Position numbers and translations under genes: made by a program. A model generated the notes under the pieces. The model did no database searches. It saw only the letters and a list, made by a program, of their open reading frames with translations, and was not told the DNA's origin. This document shows positions 26,498 to 35,645 of a stretch of DNA of 64,000 bases, in pieces. Origin of the DNA: Candidatus Schekmanbacteria bacterium. GTDB taxonomy: Bacteria > CSSED10-310 > JACPHN01. The stretch lies in contig JACPHN010000150.1 in NCBI GenBank assembly GCA_016188575.1, positions 24,828 through 88,827 of the forward strand. The letters run 5' to 3'. The first letter of the stretch is position 1. Each line of letters opens with the position of its first letter.

Positions 26498-27781
26498 GTG
26501 ATCATGGCCGCTGTCGGCGCAGTGCTGTGCGCCTGTGGTGGCGCGAGGCCGGGACCGCCAGTGCCATTCCGACTGGTCTACACGGCGGGCACTCATGGCT
26601 ACGCCGAGCCGTGCGGCTGCTCAACGATGCAGACGGGTGGTCTGGCCCGGCGCGCGACGATTCTCGCCGAGTTGACGGGGCCGCGGATTCTTCTGGATGC
26701 CGGTGGCATCTTGCCGCCCGCCGAGCACCTGGCGTATGCCCTCAGGAAAAGCCAGACCTTGGCGTACTATGCGGCCGCGGGATATGACGTCGCTAGCCTG
26801 GCCGCGGACGATGCGGCGCAGGTCGAAGCGGCGGCCGAGCTTGCTCGTTCCGTGCCTCTGGTCTGTTTGGGGCGTGAGAGCCTCGGCGCCATTCCGGTGC
26901 CCGACTATCGCCTGGTGCGCCCGCAGGGAGCGGACAGGCCGGTGCTGGCCGTCTTCGGCTACGGGGTCACCAGCAGCGCGCTGTCCGCCGAGGCGCTCGC
27001 CCGGCGCCTCGACACCCAGATTCCCGCCGCCCGCTCGCAGGCCGCCGATGCGATCGTCGTGCTGGCCGACGCCACAGTGGCGGGAGAGCTGCCCGATCTG
27101 GGCGCCGAGCTGCGTGTCGGCGACCTCGTTTTGGCTTATGGCGGGGCCTCCGTGACGCTGCTGTCCGGCGTCGAGGTTGTCGGTGTGCCGCGCGATTTCG
27201 GCGATCGCGTGGGGGTGATCGCGGCCACACCCGTGACCCGCGCCGGCGGATCGTCGACGCTGCGCTGGTCTCCGCCACAGATCATTGCGCTCGGCGCCGA
27301 AGTAGCCGGGGATGAGGCGACGCGCGACCTGCTGGTGCGCACCGCCGACGCTGTTGTTCCCACCTTGCCCAAGCCGGCGGTGCTCGCCCGCCCCGCCGGC
27401 ATGGCCGGCTCGCCCGCGTGCGCGGGTTGCCACGCCTCCGCATTCGCTACCTGGAGCGCTTCCAAGCACGCCACCGCGTTCACGCCGCTGGTGGAGAAGG
27501 GCAAGAGCACCCGCCCCGACTGCGTTCCCTGCCACACTATCGGTTTCTCCCGCAGCCCCGTGCTCGGCTACGTTGCCGAGAATGTTCAGTGCGAGACCTG
27601 TCACGGTTTGGGCGCCGACCACGTCAGCTCCGGCGGCAAGACCCTGACGGTGCTGCGCGAGCCGCGAGCGCTGTGCGGAGGATGCCATGACAAGGCCGAG
27701 AGCCCCGAGTTCTATTTCCCCACTTATTGGCGCACGATCGAGCACGGTCGGGAAGCGCCGAAGGCCGCCGACGTCCCATGA
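26498..27781 (+). CDS. Tetrahaem cytochrome c lipoprotein with a metallophosphatase-like N-terminal half
   Basis: About 427 residues. A short signal ends in a lipobox (GAVLCAC). The N-terminal half contains TAGTHGYAEPCGCSTMQTGGLARRATIL, a pattern of UshA/5'-nucleotidase-like proteins with a Cys-rich GCG, but the usual Asp/His metal ligands are not evident. The C-terminal quarter has four CXXCH haem sites (CAGCH, CVPCH, CETCH, CGGCH), with ASKHATAF and HGLGADHVSSGG giving likely distal His ligands, as in cytochrome c554-type modules. It is probably a periplasmic, membrane-anchored electron carrier. The start is uncertain: GTG 26498 or ATG 26504. Its TGA overlaps the thiI ATG (ATGA). Confidence 0.8.
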   Translation: MIMAAVGAVLCACGGARPGPPVPFRLVYTAGTHGYAEPCGCSTMQTGGLARRATILAELTGPRILLDAGGILPPAEHLAYALRKSQTLAYYAAAGYDVASLAADDAAQVEAAAELARSVPLVCLGRESLGAIPVPDYRLVRPQGADRPVLAVFGYGVTSSALSAEALARRLDTQIPAARSQAADAIVVLADATVAGELPDLGAELRVGDLVLAYGGASVTLLSGVEVVGVPRDFGDRVGVIAATPVTRAGGSSTLRWSPPQIIALGAEVAGDEATRDLLVRTADAVVPTLPKPAVLARPAGMAGSPACAGCHASAFATWSASKHATAFTPLVEKGKSTRPDCVPCHTIGFSRSPVLGYVAENVQCETCHGLGADHVSSGGKTLTVLREPRALCGGCHDKAESPEFYFPTYWRTIEHGREAPKAADVP

Positions 27782-28950
27782 GATACGACAGCATCATCGT
27801 CCATTATCACGAAATCGCGCTCAAGCAGAACAACCGCCAGCGGTTCGAGGAGCAGCTCCGGCGCAACATCGAGAGCACGCTTGTCGGACTGGTCCGCGGG
27901 CCGGTTCGGCGCAAGCGGGGTAGTATCGAGGTCGTCTTGCGCGAGGAATCGCCCGTGGAGACGATCCTCGAGCGCTTGCAGTGGGTATTCGGGATTCGCT
28001 TTTTCGCGCCGGCGCTGCACGTCGATCCCGACATCGAACCGATCAAGGAGCGCGCCTGGGAGCTTGTGAAAGAGCGCCCCTTCAAGTCCTTTGGAGTGCG
28101 CACCCAGCGTACCAACAAGGCGTTTCCAATGAATTCGATGGAGATCAGCGGGGAGGTCGGCGCGCACATCAAGGAGCTCAGCGGTGCCGCCGTCAATCTC
28201 ACCAATCCGGACCTCTGGTGTAACATCCGCCTCGCGGAGAACCGCGCCGTAGTCTTCGCCGAGCGCGTGGAAGGGGCCGGCGGCTTGCCGGCGAAGTCGG
28301 GCGAGCTCGCCGCCAGCTTGCTCTCCTCCGGCATCGACTCCCCGGTCGCCGCCTATCGCATCATGCGGCGGGGCGAGCGGCTGATTTTCATCCACTTTCA
28401 CAGCTATCCCTACACTTCGAAGCGCTCCCAGGAAAACGTCGAGTCTCTCGTCAAGATTCTCGCGCGCCATCAAGGGGATTCACGCCTGTTCCTGGTGCCG
28501 CTCCTCGAGATCCAGAAGAAAATCGTGGAGCGCGCCGACCCGGCGCTCCGGGTGCTCCTGTATCGGCGCGCCATGGTGCGTCTGGCGGAACGTATCGCCA
28601 TACCGCTCGGCGCGGCGGCGCTGGTTACCGGCGAAAACGTGGGCCAGGTGGCGTCTCAGACGCTCAGCAACATCCGCGCCATCGATGACGTGGCCACACT
28701 GCCGATCCTGCGGCCCGTGGCTGGCGACGACAAGGAGCAGATCATCAATTCCGCCCGCCGCATCGGGACGTACGACATTTCCATCGAGCCGGACGACGAC
28801 TGCTGTTCGCTGTTCGTGCCCCGCCGGCCAGAGACTCGCGCCCGACTCGAGATTGTCCGGGCGGAAGAGGCGCAGGTGGGTCTCGATGCCGAGCTCGACC
28901 GCGCCTTGGCGGCCGTGGAGGAGCGCCTCGTGCCGTTCAGTCCGTCGTGA
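27778..28950 (+). CDS. thiI: tRNA 4-thiouridine synthetase ThiI (no rhodanese domain)
   Basis: A 390-residue protein: N-terminal ferredoxin-like and THUMP regions, then a PP-loop ATPase with SSGIDSPVAAYRIMRRG. It adenylates U8 of tRNA for sulfur transfer and can supply sulfur for thiamine thiazole. The C-terminal rhodanese domain seen in the E. coli enzyme is missing, as in many bacteria, so another sulfur carrier must serve. It starts inside the stop codon of the cytochrome gene. Confidence 0.93.
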   Translation: MRYDSIIVHYHEIALKQNNRQRFEEQLRRNIESTLVGLVRGPVRRKRGSIEVVLREESPVETILERLQWVFGIRFFAPALHVDPDIEPIKERAWELVKERPFKSFGVRTQRTNKAFPMNSMEISGEVGAHIKELSGAAVNLTNPDLWCNIRLAENRAVVFAERVEGAGGLPAKSGELAASLLSSGIDSPVAAYRIMRRGERLIFIHFHSYPYTSKRSQENVESLVKILARHQGDSRLFLVPLLEIQKKIVERADPALRVLLYRRAMVRLAERIAIPLGAAALVTGENVGQVASQTLSNIRAIDDVATLPILRPVAGDDKEQIINSARRIGTYDISIEPDDDCCSLFVPRRPETRARLEIVRAEEAQVGLDAELDRALAAVEERLVPFSPS

Positions 28951-28993
28951 CGGAGGGGACCCGCCGGTGGCGGCACGGCGCTCGCGACCGCCC

Positions 28994-29848
28994 TCACCGC
29001 GCTTGCCGGCCGAGCGCGGCGAAGCTCACCAGCTCAATGTCGGGTGCCGCCAGCGCCGCCGCCACCCGCGCGTCCAGCAGCGCTCGCAAATCCGCCTCTC
29101 GCCACGGTTCGCCGCGGCCAGGGTGGCAAAGTATCTCCGTTGTCCATCCCGGCCGCAGCGCGCCCAGCAGCGAAATCAACGATTCCGCCGTGCGCTGGCC
29201 GTCAGTCGAAAACTCGTGTCGAAACGTACTGGGGTGCGCGACGCCGGCCCGGCGCACATGAGCTCTGAAGTACCACCCGAGCAGCCTGACGGGAAGCGCG
29301 GGAAAGCGGAAGCGCGCCGCGGCGGCTCGCGATCGCTCCCACCAATCATCCCCGAAGGGCAGCCGGATCGGTAGGCCGTACTCCGCTGCCAGGCGGATCG
29401 TCGCGCGAAATGCTGCCGGGCGAGCGTACGATATGGCGCAATGGTTGTCGAGATGGGTAGGTCGGTTCCCCGTGTCGGCGATGAAACGCTCGATCTGGGC
29501 TCTGAGCTCCGCGACGAGCGCCCGTTCGAGGTCAGAAGAGAGCCGCCTGAACAACACGCGGTCCGGAAGAAAACGCCCACCGCTGTCGACAAGCGGTGCC
29601 ACGCGATCCGGCGGCAGCACTGGACGGCCCTCGTTGCAGACCAGGTGTACGCCTGCGGCGATCTGTGGCCGCTGTCGCAGCAGTGCCGCGGCCTGCGGCC
29701 ATCCGGGCATGTTCGTCATGCACGAGACGCTCGAGATGGTTCCGGCACCGAGCGCCTCGCGGACGCCATCGTTGACAGCCTCCGCCATGCCGAAGTCATC
29801 AGCGTTGATGATCACCCGGCGCACGGTCACTCGGTCGCGCTCCTCCAC
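28994..29848 (-). CDS. ChbG/YdjC-family carbohydrate deacetylase
   Basis: A 284-residue protein with the family motifs NADDFGMAEAVNDG near the start, THLDNHCA, and CHPG near the end, which provide the metal-binding Asp and His residues. Family members remove acetyl groups from N-acetylated sugars such as diacetylchitobiose. It is often linked to lipid or cell-envelope glycan metabolism; nothing nearby specifies the substrate. The first residues before VRRVIINADD may not be translated. Confidence 0.87.
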   Translation of the reverse strand: MEERDRVTVRRVIINADDFGMAEAVNDGVREALGAGTISSVSCMTNMPGWPQAAALLRQRPQIAAGVHLVCNEGRPVLPPDRVAPLVDSGGRFLPDRVLFRRLSSDLERALVAELRAQIERFIADTGNRPTHLDNHCAISYARPAAFRATIRLAAEYGLPIRLPFGDDWWERSRAAAARFRFPALPVRLLGWYFRAHVRRAGVAHPSTFRHEFSTDGQRTAESLISLLGALRPGWTTEILCHPGRGEPWREADLRALLDARVAAALAAPDIELVSFAALGRQAR

Positions 29849-29915
29849 CTTGACGCCTGATGCACATTGTCGGGCATGCGCACGCGTTGCGGCGCGATGA
29901 ATCGCGCCGCCCTCG

Positions 29916-31175
29916 TCAGCGGGCGCCCGCCGCCGTCGCTACCGGCGCCGTCGCGGAGCTCGGTTGCATCCGCGGAGTCGGGTCCGTCTTGGCCAGATAG
30001 GCCTCCGCCTCGTCCACGAAATCGGCGATCTTCGGAAACACCTCATCCGCCGCCCGCAGACCCATGACCATGTCGACGTGGCCATAGTCCGCGCTGAAAC
30101 CGTAGTTGCGGCCGAGCTGCAGATATCGCTTCAGCGGCGAGCGCAGCAGCTCAAATCCAGGCTCCACGTGAGTCGGCGGCGCCAGACCGTCGAGCGATCC
30201 GGCGACGATCAGCGCCGGGGTGGTGATCCGCTGTAGGTTTGCCCGAAAGTCAAAGCTATCGTCCACGTTCATCCATTGACCTGTCTTGAGCCACTTGATG
30301 AACTCCAGAGCGACACCGCGCGAGATATTATTGACCGCGTTTGCCGCTGCGTATTTTATCGTCTTTCGGTCCATGTTTTTTTTGTTCCAGATCAACAGGT
30401 CCCAGAACGTTTCACCCCAGGCGCTGAACGGTGCGATCATCTTGGTGCCTATGTTTCCGGGGACAAACGGCATGGTCTTGACTACAGTTTCGAAGGGGAC
30501 GATGAACTGCAGGACCTTGCTTTCGCGATCGATCGGACCTTTTTTCGTCGGCGATCCGAGGGTCACGACCCAGCCGAGAGGCGGTTCGGACGCCGGTGGC
30601 AGGGGCGCCTTCGCCGCCTGTTCGGGGCCCGCGGGGTAGGACGCCATGTAGGCGAGAATGATCATGCCGCCCATGCTGTGCCCGATCCAGTTGACGCGCG
30701 CCTTGCCCGTCGTGGTGCGGACGTAGTCGATCGCGGCCGGAACGTCGTACTGGACATAGGTGTCGAAGCTCCAGTCGTAGTCCTTGCCACCGAACGCCTC
30801 CGGCCACTCGCTTTCGCCGGCCCCGCGCAGCTCCAGCAGCCAGACGTCGTGACCGCGCCGGCTGAGGAACACGGGCAGGCTGTTCTCGGCGTCGACGCCC
30901 CAGTTGAAACGGTTGGACGAGATGCCGTGACAGAAGATGATTGGATCGCCGGCCGGCGCCGTGCCGGTGACGGGGTAGCGATGCAGCGCCAGTTTCCAGC
31001 CATCGCTGGTCTGCGCCTTGTGGACCACGGGAGCCGTGTTCTTGACGGACTCCATGCGGTACAGACAACCCGTGTTGGCGGCAACAAGAGAGAGCGCCAG
31101 TAGCGAGAGGATCAGGGAAGGGCCAAGTCTGGCGCGGTGCTGGCCACGCGCCTGCAGGTTCGGGGAACGGTCCAT
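29916..31175 (-). CDS. Alpha/beta hydrolase lipoprotein
   Basis: A 419-residue protein with signal peptide and lipobox (LVAANTGC). The alpha/beta hydrolase core shows oxyanion segment FCHGISSNRFNWG, nucleophile GHSMGG, acid SLDGLAPP and histidine DYGHVDMV. It resembles long lipase/esterase-type hydrolases (gastric-lipase-like layout). It is anchored in the envelope. The ATG at 31175 has CAGGAGG 6 nt upstream, which decides the start. Confidence 0.85.
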   Translation of the reverse strand: MDRSPNLQARGQHRARLGPSLILSLLALSLVAANTGCLYRMESVKNTAPVVHKAQTSDGWKLALHRYPVTGTAPAGDPIIFCHGISSNRFNWGVDAENSLPVFLSRRGHDVWLLELRGAGESEWPEAFGGKDYDWSFDTYVQYDVPAAIDYVRTTTGKARVNWIGHSMGGMIILAYMASYPAGPEQAAKAPLPPASEPPLGWVVTLGSPTKKGPIDRESKVLQFIVPFETVVKTMPFVPGNIGTKMIAPFSAWGETFWDLLIWNKKNMDRKTIKYAAANAVNNISRGVALEFIKWLKTGQWMNVDDSFDFRANLQRITTPALIVAGSLDGLAPPTHVEPGFELLRSPLKRYLQLGRNYGFSADYGHVDMVMGLRAADEVFPKIADFVDEAEAYLAKTDPTPRMQPSSATAPVATAAGAR

Positions 31176-31410
31176 GAGCAACCTCCTGAGCGGAATTGAC
31201 GCCGTGCATCATAGCTCGACGTGCGAACGACCGCACGTTATCCTAGTTCGCAATCGGGGCACCGTGCTATACTCACGAGAGATGCCTGCGCGCTCATGAC
31301 CACGCCGGCAAGAGAAGAGAGGAAGCGGGGGGTGGCAGGGAGCGCATGCGAGCCTGGATTCGTGGGACAACTCGTCATGAGCTCGAGCGAACCGCTTCCA
31401 TCCTGGACTG
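31176..31410. promoter_or_regulatory. Divergent region with a possible promoter for the aminopeptidase gene
   Basis: TATACT at 31269-31274 is a good -10 element on the plus strand; the -35 is poor (TAGTTC 18 nt upstream). An alternative reading is TTCGCA with a 15-nt spacer. No gene is seen in the gap. Confidence 0.4.
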
Positions 31411-32529
31411 ATGACCATGATAGTCGATGCAAAGGCAAAGCTGGCGCGGTTACTCATCCATTACGGCGCCGAGGTGCACAAAGGCGATTTGGTCAGCCTG
31501 CAAAGCGAGATCGCCGGGTCGCCGCTCATCCGCGAGTTGTATCGCGAGACCGTGCGCGTCGGTGCGTACCCCGTCTGCCGGCTGTCGCTGCCCGATCAGC
31601 AGGAGATCTTCCTACGAGAAGCGCCGGAAGAGCTGCTGCGGCACTGCCCGGAGTACCTGCTGCGCGAGGTGCGCTCCTTCGATGTCAGCATTCGCATCCT
31701 CGCCAAGGAGAACACGCAGCAATTGGCGGGAGTGGACCCGGAGCGCGAGGCGATTCACCGCCAGGCGCTGAGCTCGGTAAATGACGCGTTCTGGAAGCGG
31801 ATGGCGCCCAACGCCGAGCATCCGTTGCGCTGGGCCATCAGCCTTTACCCCACCAACGCCGTGGCGCAGGATGCCGGAATGTCGCTGTCCGGCTTCTACG
31901 ACTTCGTCTGGCGCGCGTGTTTCGTCGACCAGGATGACCCCGTGGCCGCCTGGGTCGAGCTCGGCCGGCAGCAACGCGAGCTCATCGATCGTATCAAGGG
32001 GGGGCGCAAGCTGCGGATCGTCGGCGACGGCACGGACCTCGTCGTCAGCATCGATGGTCGCCGTTGGGTCAACGACGATGGCCGCAAGAACATGCCGGGA
32101 GGCGAGATTTTTACCTCTCCGGTGGAGAGCTCCGCCAATGGCCGCATTCGCTTCACGCCTCCCGCGAGCATGTTTGGCCGGCGCGTCGAAGGCGTTGACC
32201 TGGAGTTCCGCGACGGCCGCGTCGAAAAACACTCCGCGCGATATGAAGAGGCGTTTCTCGGGCAGATGCTGGCGCTCGATGCCGGTGCGCGCTACGTCGG
32301 CGAGATCGCCTTCGGGAATAATCCGAACATCAACCAGTTCACGGGTAATGTCCTGTTCGATGAAAAGGTGGCCGGGACCATGCACCTGGCGATCGGCGCG
32401 AGCATCCCGGAATGTGGCGGCAAGAACCAGTCGCTGCTGCACTGGGACATGGTTTGCGACCTGCGCTCAGGCGGTGAGGTCTATGTCGACGGGGAGCTGT
32501 TTCAGCGGGACGGGGCGTTCGTCACCTGA
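31411..32529 (+). CDS. M29-family (thermophilic-type) aminopeptidase
   Basis: A 372-residue metallopeptidase. Family motifs: MPGGEIFTSPVE (metal-ligand Glu), YVGEIAFGNNPNINQFTGNVLFDEKVAGTMHLAIGAS shown here in part (EIAFGNNPNI, GTMHLAIG) and LLHWDMV for the final His/Asp. It removes N-terminal amino acids. No signal peptide, so it is cytoplasmic. ATG 31411 or 31417 could be used. Confidence 0.9.
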   Translation: MTMIVDAKAKLARLLIHYGAEVHKGDLVSLQSEIAGSPLIRELYRETVRVGAYPVCRLSLPDQQEIFLREAPEELLRHCPEYLLREVRSFDVSIRILAKENTQQLAGVDPEREAIHRQALSSVNDAFWKRMAPNAEHPLRWAISLYPTNAVAQDAGMSLSGFYDFVWRACFVDQDDPVAAWVELGRQQRELIDRIKGGRKLRIVGDGTDLVVSIDGRRWVNDDGRKNMPGGEIFTSPVESSANGRIRFTPPASMFGRRVEGVDLEFRDGRVEKHSARYEEAFLGQMLALDAGARYVGEIAFGNNPNINQFTGNVLFDEKVAGTMHLAIGASIPECGGKNQSLLHWDMVCDLRSGGEVYVDGELFQRDGAFVT

Positions 32530-32586
32530 TAATCCGGCCGCGGCGCGGCCGCCGCAACCGCCACTGCCGGCCCCACGGAGGACGTC

Positions 32587-34845
32587 ATGAGCCAGGCGCG
32601 AAAGTTTCTCGAAGATGCGGCCCACACGGTCCACGAGTCGTTCGTCGCGGATCGCACCATTCTCTCATTCGACGAGTACCTGGAGCTGCTGTGGAACGAC
32701 CCGGTGCGCCAACTGCGCGACTCCGCCTGCTACCTTCGCGACGTTTTCGATTTCGGTGGCACTGAGCAGGTCCGCACGCCGCTCGGCGAGCACCGCAGGT
32801 TTTGCCTGTTTGACGCTGCCACCGACGGCGATGCCGTCCCCCTGTTTGGTCAGGAGGGCGCCCAGGAGGCGGCCTACCGCCACCTGAACGGCTTCGTGCA
32901 GCTTGGCCGCGTCAATCGCCTGATCCTGCTCCACGGCCCGAATGGCTCGGGCAAGTCCACACTGGTCAACCTCCTGGTGCGTGCCATGGAAAACTACTCG
33001 CACACGCCGGAAGGCGCACTTTATCGATTTCACTGGATCTTGCCGAACGAGCGGCGCATGCGTTCCGGCATCGGTTTCGGCCAGCGAGGCCGCAACGACA
33101 GCGCGGAGTCTGCCGAAGTCGTTCTGGGTATCCACTCCTATGCGCGTATGCGCGGCGAAGAGCTCGATGCGCGGATCCGCTGCGATATGAAGGATCACCC
33201 CTTGCTGCTGCTGCGGCCCGAGGAACGGCAGCACCTGGTCGCGGAGCTCAAGGGGGCCGAGCGCCTTCCCGAGGATTTCGAGCTCCCCAACTATCTCGCT
33301 CGCGGTGATTTGTGTCACAAGTGCCGTGAGATCCACGACGCGCTGCTGGCCACCTACGACGGCGACTATCTCCAGGTGCTCGCGCACGCCCAGGTGGAGC
33401 GCTTCTACATCAGCCGGCGCTATCGCCGCGGGGCAGTGACCGTCGAGCCTCAGCTCGGTGTCGACGCGGACGTTCGGCAGGTCACCGCCGACCAATCTCT
33501 GCACCGACTGCCGGCCCCGCTGTCGCATACGCCTCTGCTCGAGGTGCTCGGCGATCTCGTCGATGCGAATCGTGGGATCATTGAGTTTTCCGACATTCTC
33601 AAGCGGCCCCCGCAGTCCTACAAGTACCTTCTGACCAGCATCGAAACCCAGCGCGTCAATCTGGGCGCGTGCCTGGTCTACCTCGATATGGTGCTGGTCG
33701 CCTCCACCAACGATGCACAGCTCTTCGAGTTCAAGGCGTCGCCTGAGTTCGCGTCGTTCAAAGGGCGAATGGAGCTCGTGCGCGTGCCATATTTGCTGCG
33801 CTGCGGCGACGAACGACGCCTTTACGAAAAGCAGCTTGAGCCCGCAGCCCTGCGCAAACACCTCTCGCCGAACGTCGGCCGCGTCGCCGCACTGTGGGCG
33901 GTGCTCACACGGATGCGCAAACCCGAAAAAGACGCCTTTACGCCCGACGTGCGCACGCTCGTCGATGGCCTGACGCCGCTGGAGAAGGCCCGGCTCTACG
34001 ATCGGGGCGAGACGCCTAGGCGGCTGTCATCGGGCCAGGCGAAGCTGTTGTTAGCGAACTTGCGGACCGTCCACGATGAGGGCGTTCAGCGCCTCGACTA
34101 TGAGGGCGCCATCGGCGCGTCGGCGCGCGAAATGTCCACCGTCTTGCTCGCCGCCGCGCAGTCCGCCGAGCATAGCTGCGTCAGCGTTCCCGCGCTGCTC
34201 AAGGAGCTCGAGCGCCTCGTGCAGGACCGCACGCTGTTTCCGTTTTTGCGCCAGGAGGTGCTCGGGAGCTATTACGACAACGCGAAGTTCATCGACCTCG
34301 CCCGCCAGGAGTGGCTCGACATCGTCGACGAGGAAGTGCGCACCAGCTCGGGATTGGTGGAAGACGCGCAGCACATCGAGCTGCTTCACCGCTACCTGCG
34401 CCAGGTCTCGGCGTGGCTCAAGAAGGACAAGATCCTCGATACGGTCACCGGCCAGCTCATACCTCCTGACGAGGCGTTCATGAAGCGCGTGGAGAGCGCT
34501 GTTGCTCCCCAGGGCGAGGACGTCAAGGACGTGCGACAGTCGCTGGTGTCGCGGGTCGCCAACTTCTCCGTGTCCCACCCCGGTGCGGTGCTTGACCTCG
34601 AGCAGGTGTTTGCTGCCGAGCTCACGCGCCTCAAGAGCGACTTCTACGAGCAGCACAAGAAGCGGCTAGCGAGGCTTCTGAAGTCGTTTCTCGAGCTCAC
34701 CTCGGATCCGGACAAGGAGCTGTCCACGCCCGAGCTTCGGGAGGCGGCCCGCTTCCGCGAGACGTTTCTTTCCGCCAGAGGCTACTGCCGGTCCTGCGGC
34801 GCCGAGGCCGTGGGCTATCTACTGCGGCACCGCTACGAAGCTTGA
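32587..34845 (+). CDS. prkA: PrkA-like serine protein kinase/AAA+ protein
   Basis: A 752-residue protein with the PrkA AAA+ region (Walker A LLHGPNGSGKST, FHWILPNE, RGIIEFSDILKRP, LVASTNDAQ) and the C-terminal PrkA part (QEVLGSYYDNAKFIDLARQEWLDIVDEEV). It is about 100 residues longer than typical PrkA. The family is tied to stress and stationary-phase responses, and usually neighbours YeaH and SpoVR genes, which are not present here. GGAGG upstream supports ATG 32587. A Cys-rich CRSC near the end could bind metal. Confidence 0.9.
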   Translation: MSQARKFLEDAAHTVHESFVADRTILSFDEYLELLWNDPVRQLRDSACYLRDVFDFGGTEQVRTPLGEHRRFCLFDAATDGDAVPLFGQEGAQEAAYRHLNGFVQLGRVNRLILLHGPNGSGKSTLVNLLVRAMENYSHTPEGALYRFHWILPNERRMRSGIGFGQRGRNDSAESAEVVLGIHSYARMRGEELDARIRCDMKDHPLLLLRPEERQHLVAELKGAERLPEDFELPNYLARGDLCHKCREIHDALLATYDGDYLQVLAHAQVERFYISRRYRRGAVTVEPQLGVDADVRQVTADQSLHRLPAPLSHTPLLEVLGDLVDANRGIIEFSDILKRPPQSYKYLLTSIETQRVNLGACLVYLDMVLVASTNDAQLFEFKASPEFASFKGRMELVRVPYLLRCGDERRLYEKQLEPAALRKHLSPNVGRVAALWAVLTRMRKPEKDAFTPDVRTLVDGLTPLEKARLYDRGETPRRLSSGQAKLLLANLRTVHDEGVQRLDYEGAIGASAREMSTVLLAAAQSAEHSCVSVPALLKELERLVQDRTLFPFLRQEVLGSYYDNAKFIDLARQEWLDIVDEEVRTSSGLVEDAQHIELLHRYLRQVSAWLKKDKILDTVTGQLIPPDEAFMKRVESAVAPQGEDVKDVRQSLVSRVANFSVSHPGAVLDLEQVFAAELTRLKSDFYEQHKKRLARLLKSFLELTSDPDKELSTPELREAARFRETFLSARGYCRSCGAEAVGYLLRHRYEA

Positions 34846-35047
34846 CGGTGCCGCGGCCTTCCGAGGGTCCGGCGACACGAGTTCGTCTGCCCGGACCGGG
34901 GTCGTTGCGCGTGGTATCGCGTCGGGGAACGCGCTTGCGCCGGGCGGGGTTCGGTGATAGGCGTCATCTGGCACGAGAGTGCGTTCGCCGGTCAACGCCG
35001 ACGCCGATGCTTGAGCTGCTCGCTGAGCGTACACGACGGAGGTACGG

Positions 35048-35437
35048 ATGAGGTTTGCGATTCGGCGCGATTCGCTGCTGAAGCCGCTTTTGGTCGTATT
35101 CGGCGCAGTCGGGGCCAGGTCATTCGTCGAGATGACGGGTGAGGGCTTGCGTTGTCGCTTCGGTTTCCTCTTCGACGAGATGATTCCTTACAGCGAGATT
35201 GTCGCGGTGGAAAGGGACAATTGGCCCTGGTATGGTGGCGCCGGCTGGCGCATGAACTTTGTTGGGACGGTTGCGCTTATCGGTTCCTTTAGGGGTATCG
35301 TGCGGATCGACATGCGTCGGGGGAGACGGGCGCGGCTATTCTTCCGGGTGGCGTGTCGACATCTTTTCGTGTCCTTGGAAAGGCCGGACGACTTCGTCGG
35401 AGAGTTGTCGCGCCGCAGTGAGCTTCCGCGCGCCTGA
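35048..35437 (+). CDS. Small beta-rich protein of unknown function
   Basis: A 129-residue protein preceded by GGAGG. Alternating hydrophobic strands (LRCRFGFLFDEMIPYSEIVAVE, GIVRIDM, ARLFFRV, FVSLERPDDFVGEL) look like a PH-like small beta barrel. It has no signal peptide or confident membrane segment. I do not recognise a named family. It is isolated, with about 200 nt on both sides. Confidence 0.6.
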   Translation: MRFAIRRDSLLKPLLVVFGAVGARSFVEMTGEGLRCRFGFLFDEMIPYSEIVAVERDNWPWYGGAGWRMNFVGTVALIGSFRGIVRIDMRRGRRARLFFRVACRHLFVSLERPDDFVGELSRRSELPRA

Positions 35438-35645
35438 ATCGCTCCGCGCCGCGGCGTCGAATGCAAAATACAGGTGCGGGCGCGGGGTTTGCGCGGCCGC
35501 GGCAAGTGCGTTAGAGTCACGCGAAGGTGCCTAGCTCGGCGGTGCCCAACGCCTGGGTCATCGAGTACCGACCGGGAGCGGGCGTTGCTGCCGGTACCTG
35601 GGTGGCGGGTACGGGCGGACGACGCGAAGGAAGGTCGAGTCACAC

